Positions 24,031 through 32,211 of a DNA stretch of 36,680 nucleotides are shown in pieces; within the stretch, counting starts at the first letter, position 1; the number at the start of each line of letters is the position of its first letter. The stretch is from assembly GCF_000691525.1 (NCBI RefSeq), contig NZ_JMDW01000021.1, forward strand, positions 1 through 36,680, given 5' to 3'. Source of the DNA: Mycolicibacterium neoaurum ATCC 25795. GTDB taxonomy: Bacteria; Actinomycetota; Actinomycetes; Mycobacteriales; Mycobacteriaceae. The notes under the pieces were generated by a model. It saw nothing but the letters and a program-made list of their open reading frames with translations, made no database searches and was not told the origin of the DNA. Position numbers and translations under genes: made by a program.

Positions 24031-25266
24031 ATGACCGATCTCAGCCCAGATCCGTTCAGTCCGATACAGCTCGGGCCCGTCCGGCTCCGTAACCGGGTCA
24101 TCAAGGCCGCGACCTCCGAGGGGCGATCGCCCGAGGGGTTGGTGACCACCGATCTGATCGACTTTCATCGCAGTTTCGCCGAGGGTGGCATCGGAATGAC
24201 CACCGTGGCGTACTGCTGTGTCTCACCGCAGGCGGCCAGTGCGCCTGGCCAGATCGTGATGAGCGATAAAGCGCTGCCCGGCCTTCGGCAGCTCACCGAT
24301 GCCGTGCACACGGCAGGAGCAGGTATCTCCGCGCAACTCGGGCATGCCGGGGTCGTGGCACACAAGCGGTTGACAGGTGTCACCCCGCTGGCGCCCAGCA
24401 GGTTCATCAATCCGTCCTCCGGCGCGTACTGCCGAGAGATTCGTCGTGACGAGATCGCCGGGATCATCGACCAGTTCGGCGACGCGGCCAGGGTGGCGGT
24501 CGACGCCGGATTCGACGCGGTGGAACTTCATTTCGGTCATCTGTACCTGCCCAGTTCATTTCTCAGCCCATTGCTCAACCGCCGCAAAGACGAGTACGGC
24601 GGAGACATCGACAACCGCTCGCGTCTGGTCCGCGCGATCGCCCGGCGGGTGCGCGAAGTCGTCGGGAACAGGGTGGCGATCATCGCCAAACTCGATATGG
24701 ACGACGGCCTGCCGGGCAGCATCTGGATCGATGAGGCTTTGCGCACCGTGCAGCTGCTCGACATCGACGCCAACCTGGACGCCATCGAGTTGACCCAGGG
24801 TTCGTCGGTCTACCGGCCGATGTACCTGTTTCGCGGCGATGTACCGGTGCGTGAGTTCGCCAAGGTGATGCCGACGATGGTGCGGCCCGGTCTACGACTC
24901 CTCGGCAAAGCAGTGATGGGGAATTATCCCTACGAAGATCTGTACATGCTGCCGGCCGCCCGGCAATTCGTGCCGATCATGAAGAACACCAAGCTGATCT
25001 TGTTGGGGGGCATCACCAACCGCGAACACATCGAGACCGGAATGCGGGAGGGCTTCGATTTTGTCGCGATGGGCCGGGCACTGCTGCGTGAGCCGGACTT
25101 GGTGAACAAGATGATCGCCGATCCCGGCACCCGCAGTCGCTGCAACCACAACAACAGGTGCATGGTGACGGTATTCGGCCGAACGCATTGTGTGCTCGAC
25201 CCGCAACAGCGTTACGGCGCTGCCGAATCCATGGACGTCACCGCCGGGAAAATCATCCGGCGGTGA
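24031..25266 (+). CDS. Old Yellow Enzyme-type NADH:flavin oxidoreductase
   Basis: This 411-aa single-domain OYE has LGPVRLRNRVIKAATSEGR, the FMN/substrate region QLGHAG, ELHFGHLYLPSSFLSPLLNRR with DEYGGDIDNRSR, and ILLGGIT...GFDFVAMGRALLREPDLV. Near the end, RCNHNNRCMV and THCVLDP occupy the usual four-Cys iron-sulfur site, but the second Cys is Asn. There is no C-terminal flavodoxin/NAD domain. Such enzymes reduce activated C=C bonds; a delta4- or other enone steroid bond is plausible. I chose the ATG (MTDLSPDP) rather than a longer frame into the gap. Confidence 0.9.
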   Translation: MTDLSPDPFSPIQLGPVRLRNRVIKAATSEGRSPEGLVTTDLIDFHRSFAEGGIGMTTVAYCCVSPQAASAPGQIVMSDKALPGLRQLTDAVHTAGAGISAQLGHAGVVAHKRLTGVTPLAPSRFINPSSGAYCREIRRDEIAGIIDQFGDAARVAVDAGFDAVELHFGHLYLPSSFLSPLLNRRKDEYGGDIDNRSRLVRAIARRVREVVGNRVAIIAKLDMDDGLPGSIWIDEALRTVQLLDIDANLDAIELTQGSSVYRPMYLFRGDVPVREFAKVMPTMVRPGLRLLGKAVMGNYPYEDLYMLPAARQFVPIMKNTKLILLGGITNREHIETGMREGFDFVAMGRALLREPDLVNKMIADPGTRSRCNHNNRCMVTVFGRTHCVLDPQQRYGAAESMDVTAGKIIRR

Positions 25267-25272
25267 CGTGGC

Positions 25273-26226
25273 TCATGTGTTGACCTGACCGTTGATGATG
25301 CCGGTGAGGTAGGCACACGCCTGGGCGCGGGCCTTCTCACAGAGGTCCAGGCTCGGCATGGTCATGAAACCGTGCACACCGCCCTCGAAATAGCGCTGCA
25401 CCACCGGAACTCCCGACCGGCGCAGGGCCTCGGCGTAGGCCATACCCTCGTCTCGCAGCGGATCGTGCCCGGCCACCACAGCAACCGTCGGCGGCAGACC
25501 CGACAGATCGTCGGCGTGCAGTGGCGAGGCGTACGGATCGGTCCGGTCGGCAGGGTTGGGCACATACTGATCCCAATACCACCGCAGAGCGGGAAGCGGG
25601 TTGTAGTACCCGTGACCGAACTCGCGGTAGGACGGGGTGTCGAAGTCGGCGGCGATGACCGGGTACAACAGCAGCTGGCCGGCCAGTCGGGGACCGCTGC
25701 GATCGCGTGCCATCAGGGCGGTGACCGCCGCGAGGTTCCCACCGGCGCTGTCGCCGCCGACCAGCAGGACATCCGGATCGTCGCCCAGCGCGGTGATGTT
25801 CTCGGCGGCCCAGACGGTCGCGGCGTAGACGTCCTCGGCCGCCGCAGGCCACTGGCCCTCTTCGGCCGCGCGCCGATAGTGCACCGAAACAACCACGGCG
25901 GGCAGGCGATTTGCGAAGTCCCGGCACAGCCCGTCGTGGCTGTCCAGGTCGCAGAACACCCAGCCGCCACCGTGGGCATAGACCAGCGTCGGTAGGCCTG
26001 TGCCGTCCGCGGCTTCGGGCCGGTAGATGCGCACGGTCACCGGACCGTTCGGTCCCGCGATCTCACGGTCCTCCACCGCCGCGACCGGCTCGGGATCGGT
26101 CACCGCCACCATCCTCGAGCGGATCGCCGCGCGGGCCTGATCACCGGTCATGGTGTGTACCGGCGGGAATCCGGAGTCCAGCGCTTCGATCATGGCGGCG
26201 ATCTGCGGGTCGAGTTTATCGCTCAT
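25273..26226 (-). CDS. HSL-type alpha/beta hydrolase (esterase/lipase)
   Basis: This 317-aa protein has YAHGGGWVF, the nucleophile elbow GGDSAGGNLA, the acid in AGHDPLRDEG and the catalytic His in VHGFMTM. The start ATG (MSDKLDPQ) overlaps the stop of the repeat peptide as TGATG, so it is likely to be translated by coupling. It is the second HSL esterase in the window. An acyl-steroid or lactone substrate, or testosterone-acetate-like esters from the STMO-type BVMO, is an inference. Confidence 0.9.
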   Translation of the reverse strand: MSDKLDPQIAAMIEALDSGFPPVHTMTGDQARAAIRSRMVAVTDPEPVAAVEDREIAGPNGPVTVRIYRPEAADGTGLPTLVYAHGGGWVFCDLDSHDGLCRDFANRLPAVVVSVHYRRAAEEGQWPAAAEDVYAATVWAAENITALGDDPDVLLVGGDSAGGNLAAVTALMARDRSGPRLAGQLLLYPVIAADFDTPSYREFGHGYYNPLPALRWYWDQYVPNPADRTDPYASPLHADDLSGLPPTVAVVAGHDPLRDEGMAYAEALRRSGVPVVQRYFEGGVHGFMTMPSLDLCEKARAQACAYLTGIINGQVNT

Positions 26227-26324
26227 CACTGTCGATTCGCTCCGCAAGCGTCGCTCATGGCTTGTCGATTCGCTCCGCAAGCGTCGCTCATGGCTTGTCG
26301 ATTCGCTCCGCAAGCGTCGCTCAT
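26226..26324 (-). CDS. Tandem-repeat mini-ORF (3 x 11 codons) between IclR and esterase
   Basis: A 32-aa frame encodes MSDACGANRQA twice and MSDACGANRQ once. It begins at an ATG overlapping the IclR stop (ATGA) and ends at a TGA overlapping the esterase ATG (TGATG), so it bridges the two genes exactly. The frame differs from that of the esterase. The three start codons could each initiate. Whether it is really a peptide or only a repeat that keeps translation moving is open. The esterase begins MSD too, suggesting the repeat was copied from its start region. Confidence 0.4.
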   Translation of the reverse strand: MSDACGANRQAMSDACGANRQAMSDACGANRQ

Positions 26325-26325
26325 G
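26231..26325. repeat. 33-bp direct repeat, three tandem copies
   Basis: Copies 26231-26263 and 26264-26296 are identical over 33 bases; the third (26297-26325) is identical over its first 29 bases. Each unit contains the start GAGCGACGCTTGCGGAGCGA (minus strand), with short CGCT/AGCG arms. The unit length is a multiple of three and preserves the open frame. Confidence 0.95.
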
Positions 26326-27202
26326 CCGGCTGCAGGGTCGAGGTCCGCACCGCCGTCTGATTGATCGGGCCGCCGCGCAGCGGGCGCATCTGCTGCAGTG
26401 TCGGTGCCACGCGCATCGGGCCGCCCTCCACCGCGCGCCAGATCCCCATGGCCGCCATGCGCACCGGTGCGACGAGCTGTTGGTCGAATTTCATCTGCCC
26501 CATCGGCCCGCACACCGATACCGCGGCGACCGCCTCGCCTGGGTCGCCGATCGGGGCTGCCACGCAGCCGAACCCGGGTACCGATTCTTCGCGATCGAAC
26601 GCGACGCCGTGTGAACGGACCTTGGCCAGTTCGGCGCGCAGCTGGGCGGCCGTGGAGATCGAGTACTTGGTGCGTCGGGGGAGGGTGGATGCGGTCGCTG
26701 CCGCGAGGTCCGGTTCGCCGGTGAAGGCCAGCATCGCCTTGCCGACGGCGGCGCAATGCGCGGGCTGGCGCCCGCCGACCCGGGTCGGGATGGCGGCGGT
26801 CAACCGGTTGCCGACCTTTTCCATGTACACCACATCCGAGCCCTCCAGCACGGCGAGGTGCACGACCAGTCCGGTGGCGGCGTGCAGTTCGTGCAGCATC
26901 GGAATCGCGGCCTTGTGCAGCCGGTCCTGGTGGACCGCGAGCGAGCCGAGTTCGACCAGCCGCATCCCCAACTCGTAGTCGCGGCCGGAGCGGCGCAGCC
27001 AACGCAGCTGGACAAGGCGCTCCAGCATCCGGTGGGCGGAGGAGCGCGGCAATCCGGTACGGCGCACGATCTGTGCCAGTGTCAGGCGCCCGGGACCGTC
27101 GAATGCGTCGAGCACTAGGGAGACCCGGTCGATGACGGCGCTCGGCGTTTCGGCGGTGGCCTTGCCGGCAGGTGCGAGCGGGCTGTCGATGGTCACGGTC
27201 AT
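26321..27202 (-). CDS. IclR-family transcriptional regulator
   Basis: This 293-aa protein has the IclR N-terminal winged helix (LTLAQIVRRTGLPRSSAHRM with LERLVQLRWL) and a C-terminal GAF-like effector domain: TGLVVHLAVLEGSDVVYMEKV, PAHCAAVGKAMLA, VAFDREESVPGFGCVAAPI. The ATG has a GGAGGA box. A 20-bp perfect palindrome lies 28 bases upstream. It is in one transcript with the esterase at 25273. It probably controls that unit and perhaps the neighbouring Hsa operon; the effector could be a steroid intermediate. Confidence 0.92.
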   Translation of the reverse strand: MTVTIDSPLAPAGKATAETPSAVIDRVSLVLDAFDGPGRLTLAQIVRRTGLPRSSAHRMLERLVQLRWLRRSGRDYELGMRLVELGSLAVHQDRLHKAAIPMLHELHAATGLVVHLAVLEGSDVVYMEKVGNRLTAAIPTRVGGRQPAHCAAVGKAMLAFTGEPDLAAATASTLPRRTKYSISTAAQLRAELAKVRSHGVAFDREESVPGFGCVAAPIGDPGEAVAAVSVCGPMGQMKFDQQLVAPVRMAAMGIWRAVEGGPMRVAPTLQQMRPLRGGPINQTAVRTSTLQPA

Positions 27203-27229
27203 CGTGGTCCTCCGGGGTATTCATATTCC

Positions 27230-27249
27230 TATTAGGCATATGCCTAATA
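27230..27249. promoter_or_regulatory. 20-bp perfect palindrome upstream of iclR
   Basis: TATTAGGCATATGCCTAATA is a perfect dyad in a notably AT-rich stretch (27218-27265). Outer TCCTAT and ATAGGA arms add further symmetry. Its position 28 bases before the IclR start suits an autoregulatory operator or a promoter overlapping one. Confidence 0.7.
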
Positions 27250-27320
27250 CTCATATAGGACTATCACACCGCTGTGGTTGCTGTCACATAGTTGGGTCGA
27301 ATCTCAGCGCACAACGACGC

Positions 27321-27354
27321 CAAAAGCCGGGCGTGCTGTCGCACAACCCGGCTT
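27321..27354 (-). terminator. Intrinsic terminator at end of KshB-HsaA-HsaC-FAD operon
   Basis: Read on the minus strand, AAGCCGGG pairs with CCCGGCTT, with a nested GTGC/GCAC stem inside, and is followed by TTTTGG. It lies 65 bases after the stop of the FAD-dehydrogenase gene and 119 bases before iclR, so it separates the two leftward transcripts. Confidence 0.65.
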
Positions 27355-27418
27355 GACGTGGGCCTTCACCGACCCAGGTTGATGGTGAAACTTGTGCGTC
27401 TCGGCGTGTCGCCGACGG

Positions 27419-28879
27419 TCAGGCCGACGCTGCGCTGCGACCGGCCCGGCGACCGTAGAAGCTGCCGTCGCCGAGCGAGACGCCGCTGGCATAGCCCCAG
27501 GCGGCGAGTCCGGCGGCAGACCGCCCGGCGGCGAACAACCCAGGTATGGGCTCGCCACTGACATGCAGCACCTCGGCGTCGAGTGTCGTGCAGAGACCGC
27601 CGAGGGTGAACCCTCCGGTGCTCTCGCGCAGATCGATGGCGCCGACCGGGGAACCGATAGGTCTGATCCACTGCGGCTTCTTGTGCAGCAGGGGGTCCTC
27701 ACCGCGCGCCGCGCCCGCGTTGTAGGCCGCGACCGTGGACTGCAACGAGCCCGGAGCCAAACCGATCTCCGATTCCAGTTCGGCTACGGTGTCGGCGACC
27801 CAGGTCGGCGGCCGCAACATCAATTGCGGCGACAACGACGCCATTGCCGCTTCCTGCGCGTCACCGTCGATGATCAGATACGCCGTATTGTCCTGGTGGT
27901 ACAGCGTCAGCTGGCCGATGCGTCCCGGGTAGGTGTCTTCGGCGACAAAGCGTTGCCCCCGGGCGTTGACCAGGATTCCGCGCACCAGCTGCTGCGGGTC
28001 GGCGAAGATCGCGACCTCGGTGGCGTCCATATGGGCCAGGTCGGCGCCGAGCGCCTGCGCCATCTGGATGGCACGGCCGTCGTGCTGCTCGATCGAGGCC
28101 GCCGGCCTGCCCGCGATGCGCGGCGCGTACTGCGCCACCATCGCTTCGTTGTAGGCGAAGCTGCCGGTGGCCAGCACCACCCCGCGCCGCGCGCGGATGG
28201 CGACATCGTTCCCGTACCGGCGCGCGACCACGCCGACGACCCGGCCATCTGCGGCGACGACAAGACGTTGCGCCCGAACGTCATACAGCGCGCGGGCGCC
28301 GGCCGCGGCCGCCGACTCGACGAGCGGCTTCATGAGCATGTAACCGGCAGACGCCTCGCCCTGCTTCTTGTTCGACATCTGGGGGATGTGACCGCGCGGC
28401 GCGGGAGTCGCAATGGTGTTGAACGGGAACGAGTTCTCGCCACCGGAATACATCAAGCCTTGATCACCCATCGGCTCCCAGCCGGGCTCACCGAAGAACT
28501 CCGCCTTGAACGTCACCCCGCAGCCAACGAGCCAGTCGAAATGGGCGACGCTGCCCGCGCAGTAGTCGTCGATACGCTTCTCGTCGGCACCCGGTCCCAT
28601 GGCGACCTTCAGGAAGGCGGCCATATTGTCGACCGAATCCTCGAAACCACAGGCCTTCTGCAACGACGTGCCGCCACCGAGATAGATGAATCCGCCCGCC
28701 ATGGATGCCGCACCACCCCACGAGCCGGTGCGCTCCAGTACGAGCACATCGGACCCGGCTCGCGCGGCCTCGACGGCCGCCGCCGCCCCGGCCACGCCGT
28801 AGCCGGCGATGACGACGTCGGCGTCATGGTCCCATCGGGCGATCTCGGCCTCGGCGAGTGGAACGATATCGCTCGTCAT
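27419..28879 (-). CDS. FAD-dependent dehydrogenase (fumarate reductase/KstD superfamily)
   Basis: This 486-aa flavoprotein shows DADVVIAGYGVAGAAAAVEAAR with an FAD site, then GGAASMAGGFIYLGGG and, near the end, GLFAAGRSAAGLAAWGYASG with SLGDGSFYGRRAG. The Tyr-Pro-Gly-x-Gly catalytic element of KstD is missing here, and the region reads GYASGVSLGDG instead. It may therefore act on another bond of the steroid (for example a delta4 or other ring desaturation or reduction) rather than C1-C2. Its ATG overlaps the HsaC stop (ATGA), so it is translated with the ring-cleavage enzyme. Confidence 0.88.
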   Translation of the reverse strand: MTSDIVPLAEAEIARWDHDADVVIAGYGVAGAAAAVEAARAGSDVLVLERTGSWGGAASMAGGFIYLGGGTSLQKACGFEDSVDNMAAFLKVAMGPGADEKRIDDYCAGSVAHFDWLVGCGVTFKAEFFGEPGWEPMGDQGLMYSGGENSFPFNTIATPAPRGHIPQMSNKKQGEASAGYMLMKPLVESAAAAGARALYDVRAQRLVVAADGRVVGVVARRYGNDVAIRARRGVVLATGSFAYNEAMVAQYAPRIAGRPAASIEQHDGRAIQMAQALGADLAHMDATEVAIFADPQQLVRGILVNARGQRFVAEDTYPGRIGQLTLYHQDNTAYLIIDGDAQEAAMASLSPQLMLRPPTWVADTVAELESEIGLAPGSLQSTVAAYNAGAARGEDPLLHKKPQWIRPIGSPVGAIDLRESTGGFTLGGLCTTLDAEVLHVSGEPIPGLFAAGRSAAGLAAWGYASGVSLGDGSFYGRRAGRSAASA

Positions 28880-29784
28880 GGGCGCATCGCGGCGGGGAGG
28901 TCGTCGACCCACTTGTGTCCCCAGTAACTGTCGGCGGTGATTTCCTCGGCGGTGTAGTAATTCTCGTCGACACGCATGCCCTCGGTGCCGAACTCGATAT
29001 CCCAGTCCCCGGGCGCCCGGACGTAGAACGACACCATCTTGTCGTTGGTGTGGCGCCCCAGCGTGGAGGACAGCTGGAAGCCATCGGAGCTGATGCGGTC
29101 CAGCGCTTGGCCCACGGCGTCGAGGGTGTCGACTTCGACCATGAGATGGATCAGGCCCGGATCGCGCAATGTCGCCGCGGGGCACAGTGCCAGGCTGTGG
29201 TGGCGCTGGTTGACCCCGAGGAAGCGCACCCGGACCGGGCCGAACTCCGGCGGCACCGGCACCCGGAATGCCCCGCGGGATTTGAAACCAAGGACCTCGG
29301 TGTAGAAGTCGAACATCCCGGGCACATCCAGCGCGGGCAGCACCACATGACCCAGACCCTGTTCTCCGGTCACGAACCGGGCACCGAACGGCGTCACGAT
29401 CGGGCTGTGATCGAGCACCGCTCCGTGGAAGACCTCCAGCGAGGTACCGGCCGGATCCTCGAAGGCGATGACTTCTTCGACCCGGCGATTGTCGGCCTCG
29501 GCCAGCGACAGCTCCTTGTAGGGGGTACCGGCGGCTTCCAGCCTGCGTTTGACCTCGCCGAGGTCCGCGGCGTCGCGGACCTCCCAGCCGACGGTGACGA
29601 TCTTGTCGGTATCACCGGGAGATACGATGATGCGCGCAGCGCGCTCGTCCATCCGCAGATACAGCGAATCAGGGTCGGGTCCGCTTCCGGTGGCGAAACC
29701 CAGGACGTCGAAGGCAAATTGGCGCCAGCGACGCATATCGGTCGCCTGCACGGTCACGTAGCCGAGGCTCTTGATCAAACCCAT
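28876..29784 (-). CDS. hsaC: Type I extradiol dioxygenase (HsaC/BphC-like)
   Basis: This 302-aa protein has two vicinal-oxygen-chelate domains, with the active site in the second. Ligand candidates are His146 (GLGHVVL), His213 (LIHLMVEV) and Glu264 (DIEFGTEG), matching BphC His146/His210/Glu260. Catalytic His196 (RHHSLAL), His245 (GRHTND) and Tyr254 (SFYVRAP) are present. HsaC cleaves the catechol ring A of 3,4-DHSA (meta-cleavage). The ATG has an AGGAAGG box, 15 bases after the HsaA-like stop. Electron-independent Fe(II) enzyme; a steroid substrate is inferred from neighbours. Confidence 0.93.
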   Translation of the reverse strand: MGLIKSLGYVTVQATDMRRWRQFAFDVLGFATGSGPDPDSLYLRMDERAARIIVSPGDTDKIVTVGWEVRDAADLGEVKRRLEAAGTPYKELSLAEADNRRVEEVIAFEDPAGTSLEVFHGAVLDHSPIVTPFGARFVTGEQGLGHVVLPALDVPGMFDFYTEVLGFKSRGAFRVPVPPEFGPVRVRFLGVNQRHHSLALCPAATLRDPGLIHLMVEVDTLDAVGQALDRISSDGFQLSSTLGRHTNDKMVSFYVRAPGDWDIEFGTEGMRVDENYYTAEEITADSYWGHKWVDDLPAAMRP

Positions 29785-29799
29785 GGTGTCTGTGCCTTC

Positions 29800-30981
29800 C
29801 TAGATCATCGCCCGCAGCGGGCCCTGGGGATCCACGCCGAGGGAGCTCAACGCCGATGCGTGATAGACGGTGCTGGGAACGTGGATGGCGTGCGCCTGAC
29901 CGACGTGGACATCGCGCCAGTATCGCTGCAACGGTTTGTCCATCCTGGTGCCGTTACCACCACAGCGAGCGAAGATTTCATCGACAGCGGACACTGCGCG
30001 CCACACCGCGCGGACCTGGGTGCGCCGACCGGCGGCACGGTCGGTGAAGGACACCTCCTTGCCGGCGTCGACCATGTCGTAGATCCGGTCGACATTGGCC
30101 AGCAGTTCCTGACGGGCGGCGTTGATATCGGCGGCGGCCTCACCGATCGCATACATCACATAGGGGTCGTCCTTGATGGCGACGCCGCTGGAATTCACCC
30201 GTGAGCGCTGGTAGTCCAACGCGGCGGCCAGGGCGCCCTCGGCGATGCCGATGGTTGCCGAGGAGATGCCCAGCGGGAACATCGTCGACCACGGCATCAG
30301 ATACAGCGTCTCGGTCATGCCGGCTTCGCGCTGGGCGGTGCCGTCCATCACCTTCATGGCGTCCATCGTCCGATAGCTCGGCACGAAGGCGTCCTTGACG
30401 ATGACGTCCTTGGACCCGGTGCCACGCAGGCCCACGACATCCCAGGAGTCCTCGACGATCTCGTAATCCTTGCGCGGCAGGATCATGTGCAGCATTTGCG
30501 GAGGCATCAAAGGCTTACCCTCGGCATCGCCGATCATCGCGCCGAGGAAGATCCAATCGCAGTGGTCGGTACCCGAGCTGAACTGCCAGCGGCCGTTGAA
30601 GATGTAGCCACCATCCACCGGAACGGCGACACCCTGGGGGGCGTAGGGCGAGGCGACCCAGGTGTCGACATCATCGGCCCAGATCTCTGCGCCGACGCGG
30701 GGGTCGGCGTAGGCGAGCTGATAGGGATGGACACCGACCACCCCGTTGATCCAGCCGGCGGACGGGTCGAGCGCCGCGGTCGCCATCACCGTCTCGGCAA
30801 ATTCACGAGGATGGACCTCCATGCCGCCGTGCTTCTTCGGTTGTAGCAGGCGGATGTTGCCGAGCTGCTTCATCGTCTTGACCGTGTCATCGGTCAACTT
30901 ACCGATTTTCTCGGCTTCCTCAGCCTGTTCACGCAGCTGGTCTGCGACGTCGGCAAGGCTGTCGATAACGCGTTGTGTCAT
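29800..30981 (-). CDS. hsaA: HsaA-like flavin-dependent monooxygenase
   Basis: This 393-aa protein matches HsaA length and acyl-CoA-dehydrogenase fold: IRLLQPKKHGGMEV, SAGWINGVVGVHPYQLA, SSGTDHCDWIFLG, VVGLRGTGSKDVIVKDAFVPSYR and PLQRYWRDVHVGQAHAIHVP. HsaA hydroxylates the ring-A phenol 3-HSA at C4 using reduced flavin from HsaB. It lies upstream of HsaC in the same operon. I chose the ATG MTQRVIDSL; the frame stays open upstream without a better start. It is clearly divergent from tuberculosis HsaA, so a paralogue for another steroid is possible. Confidence 0.92.
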   Translation of the reverse strand: MTQRVIDSLADVADQLREQAEEAEKIGKLTDDTVKTMKQLGNIRLLQPKKHGGMEVHPREFAETVMATAALDPSAGWINGVVGVHPYQLAYADPRVGAEIWADDVDTWVASPYAPQGVAVPVDGGYIFNGRWQFSSGTDHCDWIFLGAMIGDAEGKPLMPPQMLHMILPRKDYEIVEDSWDVVGLRGTGSKDVIVKDAFVPSYRTMDAMKVMDGTAQREAGMTETLYLMPWSTMFPLGISSATIGIAEGALAAALDYQRSRVNSSGVAIKDDPYVMYAIGEAAADINAARQELLANVDRIYDMVDAGKEVSFTDRAAGRRTQVRAVWRAVSAVDEIFARCGGNGTRMDKPLQRYWRDVHVGQAHAIHVPSTVYHASALSSLGVDPQGPLRAMI

Positions 30982-31026
30982 ACCTACGATGGTGGGGCTT
31001 GTCGGACAGGCTACGCAGCTGCCTTC

Positions 31027-31041
31027 CCGGTGAGCGGACGC
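31027..31041 (+). promoter_or_regulatory. Recurring promoter motif, copy 6
   Basis: CCGGTGAGCGGACGC lies in the 91-bp gap between kshB and hsaA. With its preceding C it shares 12 bases with the copy at 3034. It may give hsaA a promoter of its own or sit inside the operon. Confidence 0.3.
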
Positions 31042-31072
31042 GAATCGCGCCCGGCGCTGCGCACCGACATGT

Positions 31073-32134
31073 CTAGAATTCCACCTTGATCGAATTCGAC
31101 AGCGGGCTGGCCTGACAGGCCAGGAACAACCCGTCGGCAATGTCCTCTTCCTCGAGGATCTCCGCATTCCCGAGGTCGACCTGGCCCTCCACGACCGTGG
31201 CTGCGCACGACCCGCAGTTGCCTTCCCTACACGAGTAGGGCACCTCGATGCCGGCCGCGATCATGGTGTCCACGAGATTGCGACCCGCCGGCCATGTGAG
31301 GTGGTGCACCGCGCCGTCGATGGAGATCTCGGCTTCGGCGCCCTGTCCGTCGGATGGCAGGTCCTCGATGGTCACTTCGGCGAAAGGATCGCCATCGAGG
31401 GACTGGAAGACCTCCAAATGGATGTGGTCCCGCGGGAATCCGGCCGCGGTGAGGGCCTCCTTGACCACCGCCATGAACGGTGCGGGTCCGCAGATGAACG
31501 ATTGGTAACCGGAGTAGATCCGGGCGAAGTTGTTCAGCTGGGCCAGGGTCGGCAGGCCCTGGATCGACTCGAGCCAGTGCATCACAGTCAGCCGACCGGC
31601 ATAGCGCGCCGCGAGAGCCCGCAGTTCGGCTGCGAAGATCACCGATGCCTCGTCGCGGTTGGCGTAACACAACACCACCCGCCCGGTACCCGCGACGAGC
31701 ACCGACTTGAGAATCGACATCACCGGGGTGACACCGCTACCTGCGGCCCAGAGCAAGAAGTCGCCGTGCAGGTCGCGGGGCGTGAATATGCCAGAAGGCG
31801 GGAGTGATTCGATGATATCGCCGACGGATACGTTGTCGCACAACCAGTTCGATCCGTACCCGCCGGAGGTACGCTTCACCGTCACCTTTGGTGCGTCATC
31901 GGTGTGCGGAGAACTGGCCAACGAGTAGCAGCGTGCCACCGATCCGGTTCGTTCACTCGGGATGCGCAATGTCAGGAACTGGCCCGGTCGGTAGTCGAAC
32001 TTTGTCTGGTGTTCGGCGGGGACGGCGAACACCAAGGATTTGGCGTCGCGACTCTCCTCGACGACATCAGTGACGGTCAGGGGCACTGCGCGGGGCGCGG
32101 CCGCGGTGCGGCTATCGGTTTCGACGTCGCTCAT
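31073..32134 (-). CDS. kshB: 3-ketosteroid 9alpha-hydroxylase reductase (KshB-like)
   Basis: This 353-aa protein is a class IA oxidoreductase. Domains in order: FAD (YRPGQFLTL, RCYSLASSP), NAD (WAAGSGVTPVMSIL, CGPAPFM) and a C-terminal plant-type [2Fe-2S] ferredoxin with Cys302, Cys307, Cys310 and Cys340 (CREGNCGSC...LAC). KshB passes NADH electrons to KshA. It is the first gene of the leftward Hsa operon and divergent from the STMO-like BVMO across 77 bases. KshA and KshB are often unlinked; here the KshA-like gene is 25 kb away. Confidence 0.93.
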   Translation of the reverse strand: MSDVETDSRTAAAPRAVPLTVTDVVEESRDAKSLVFAVPAEHQTKFDYRPGQFLTLRIPSERTGSVARCYSLASSPHTDDAPKVTVKRTSGGYGSNWLCDNVSVGDIIESLPPSGIFTPRDLHGDFLLWAAGSGVTPVMSILKSVLVAGTGRVVLCYANRDEASVIFAAELRALAARYAGRLTVMHWLESIQGLPTLAQLNNFARIYSGYQSFICGPAPFMAVVKEALTAAGFPRDHIHLEVFQSLDGDPFAEVTIEDLPSDGQGAEAEISIDGAVHHLTWPAGRNLVDTMIAAGIEVPYSCREGNCGSCAATVVEGQVDLGNAEILEEEDIADGLFLACQASPLSNSIKVEF

Positions 32135-32211
32135 GGCCCGGGATCCTGCTCGACTTTCGACTGGTTGTCCGGAGGTGCTACCGGTGGCTGGGACGAAAAG
32201 CCCATCTTTCG

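Noticed and set aside
26231..26325. CRISPR array
   Set aside because: The three 33-bp units are directly adjacent without spacers, and no cas gene is present.
27392..30204. Two long plus-strand frames opposite the FAD dehydrogenase, HsaC and HsaA genes
   Set aside because: They are shadows of well-supported minus-strand enzymes with intact catalytic residues.
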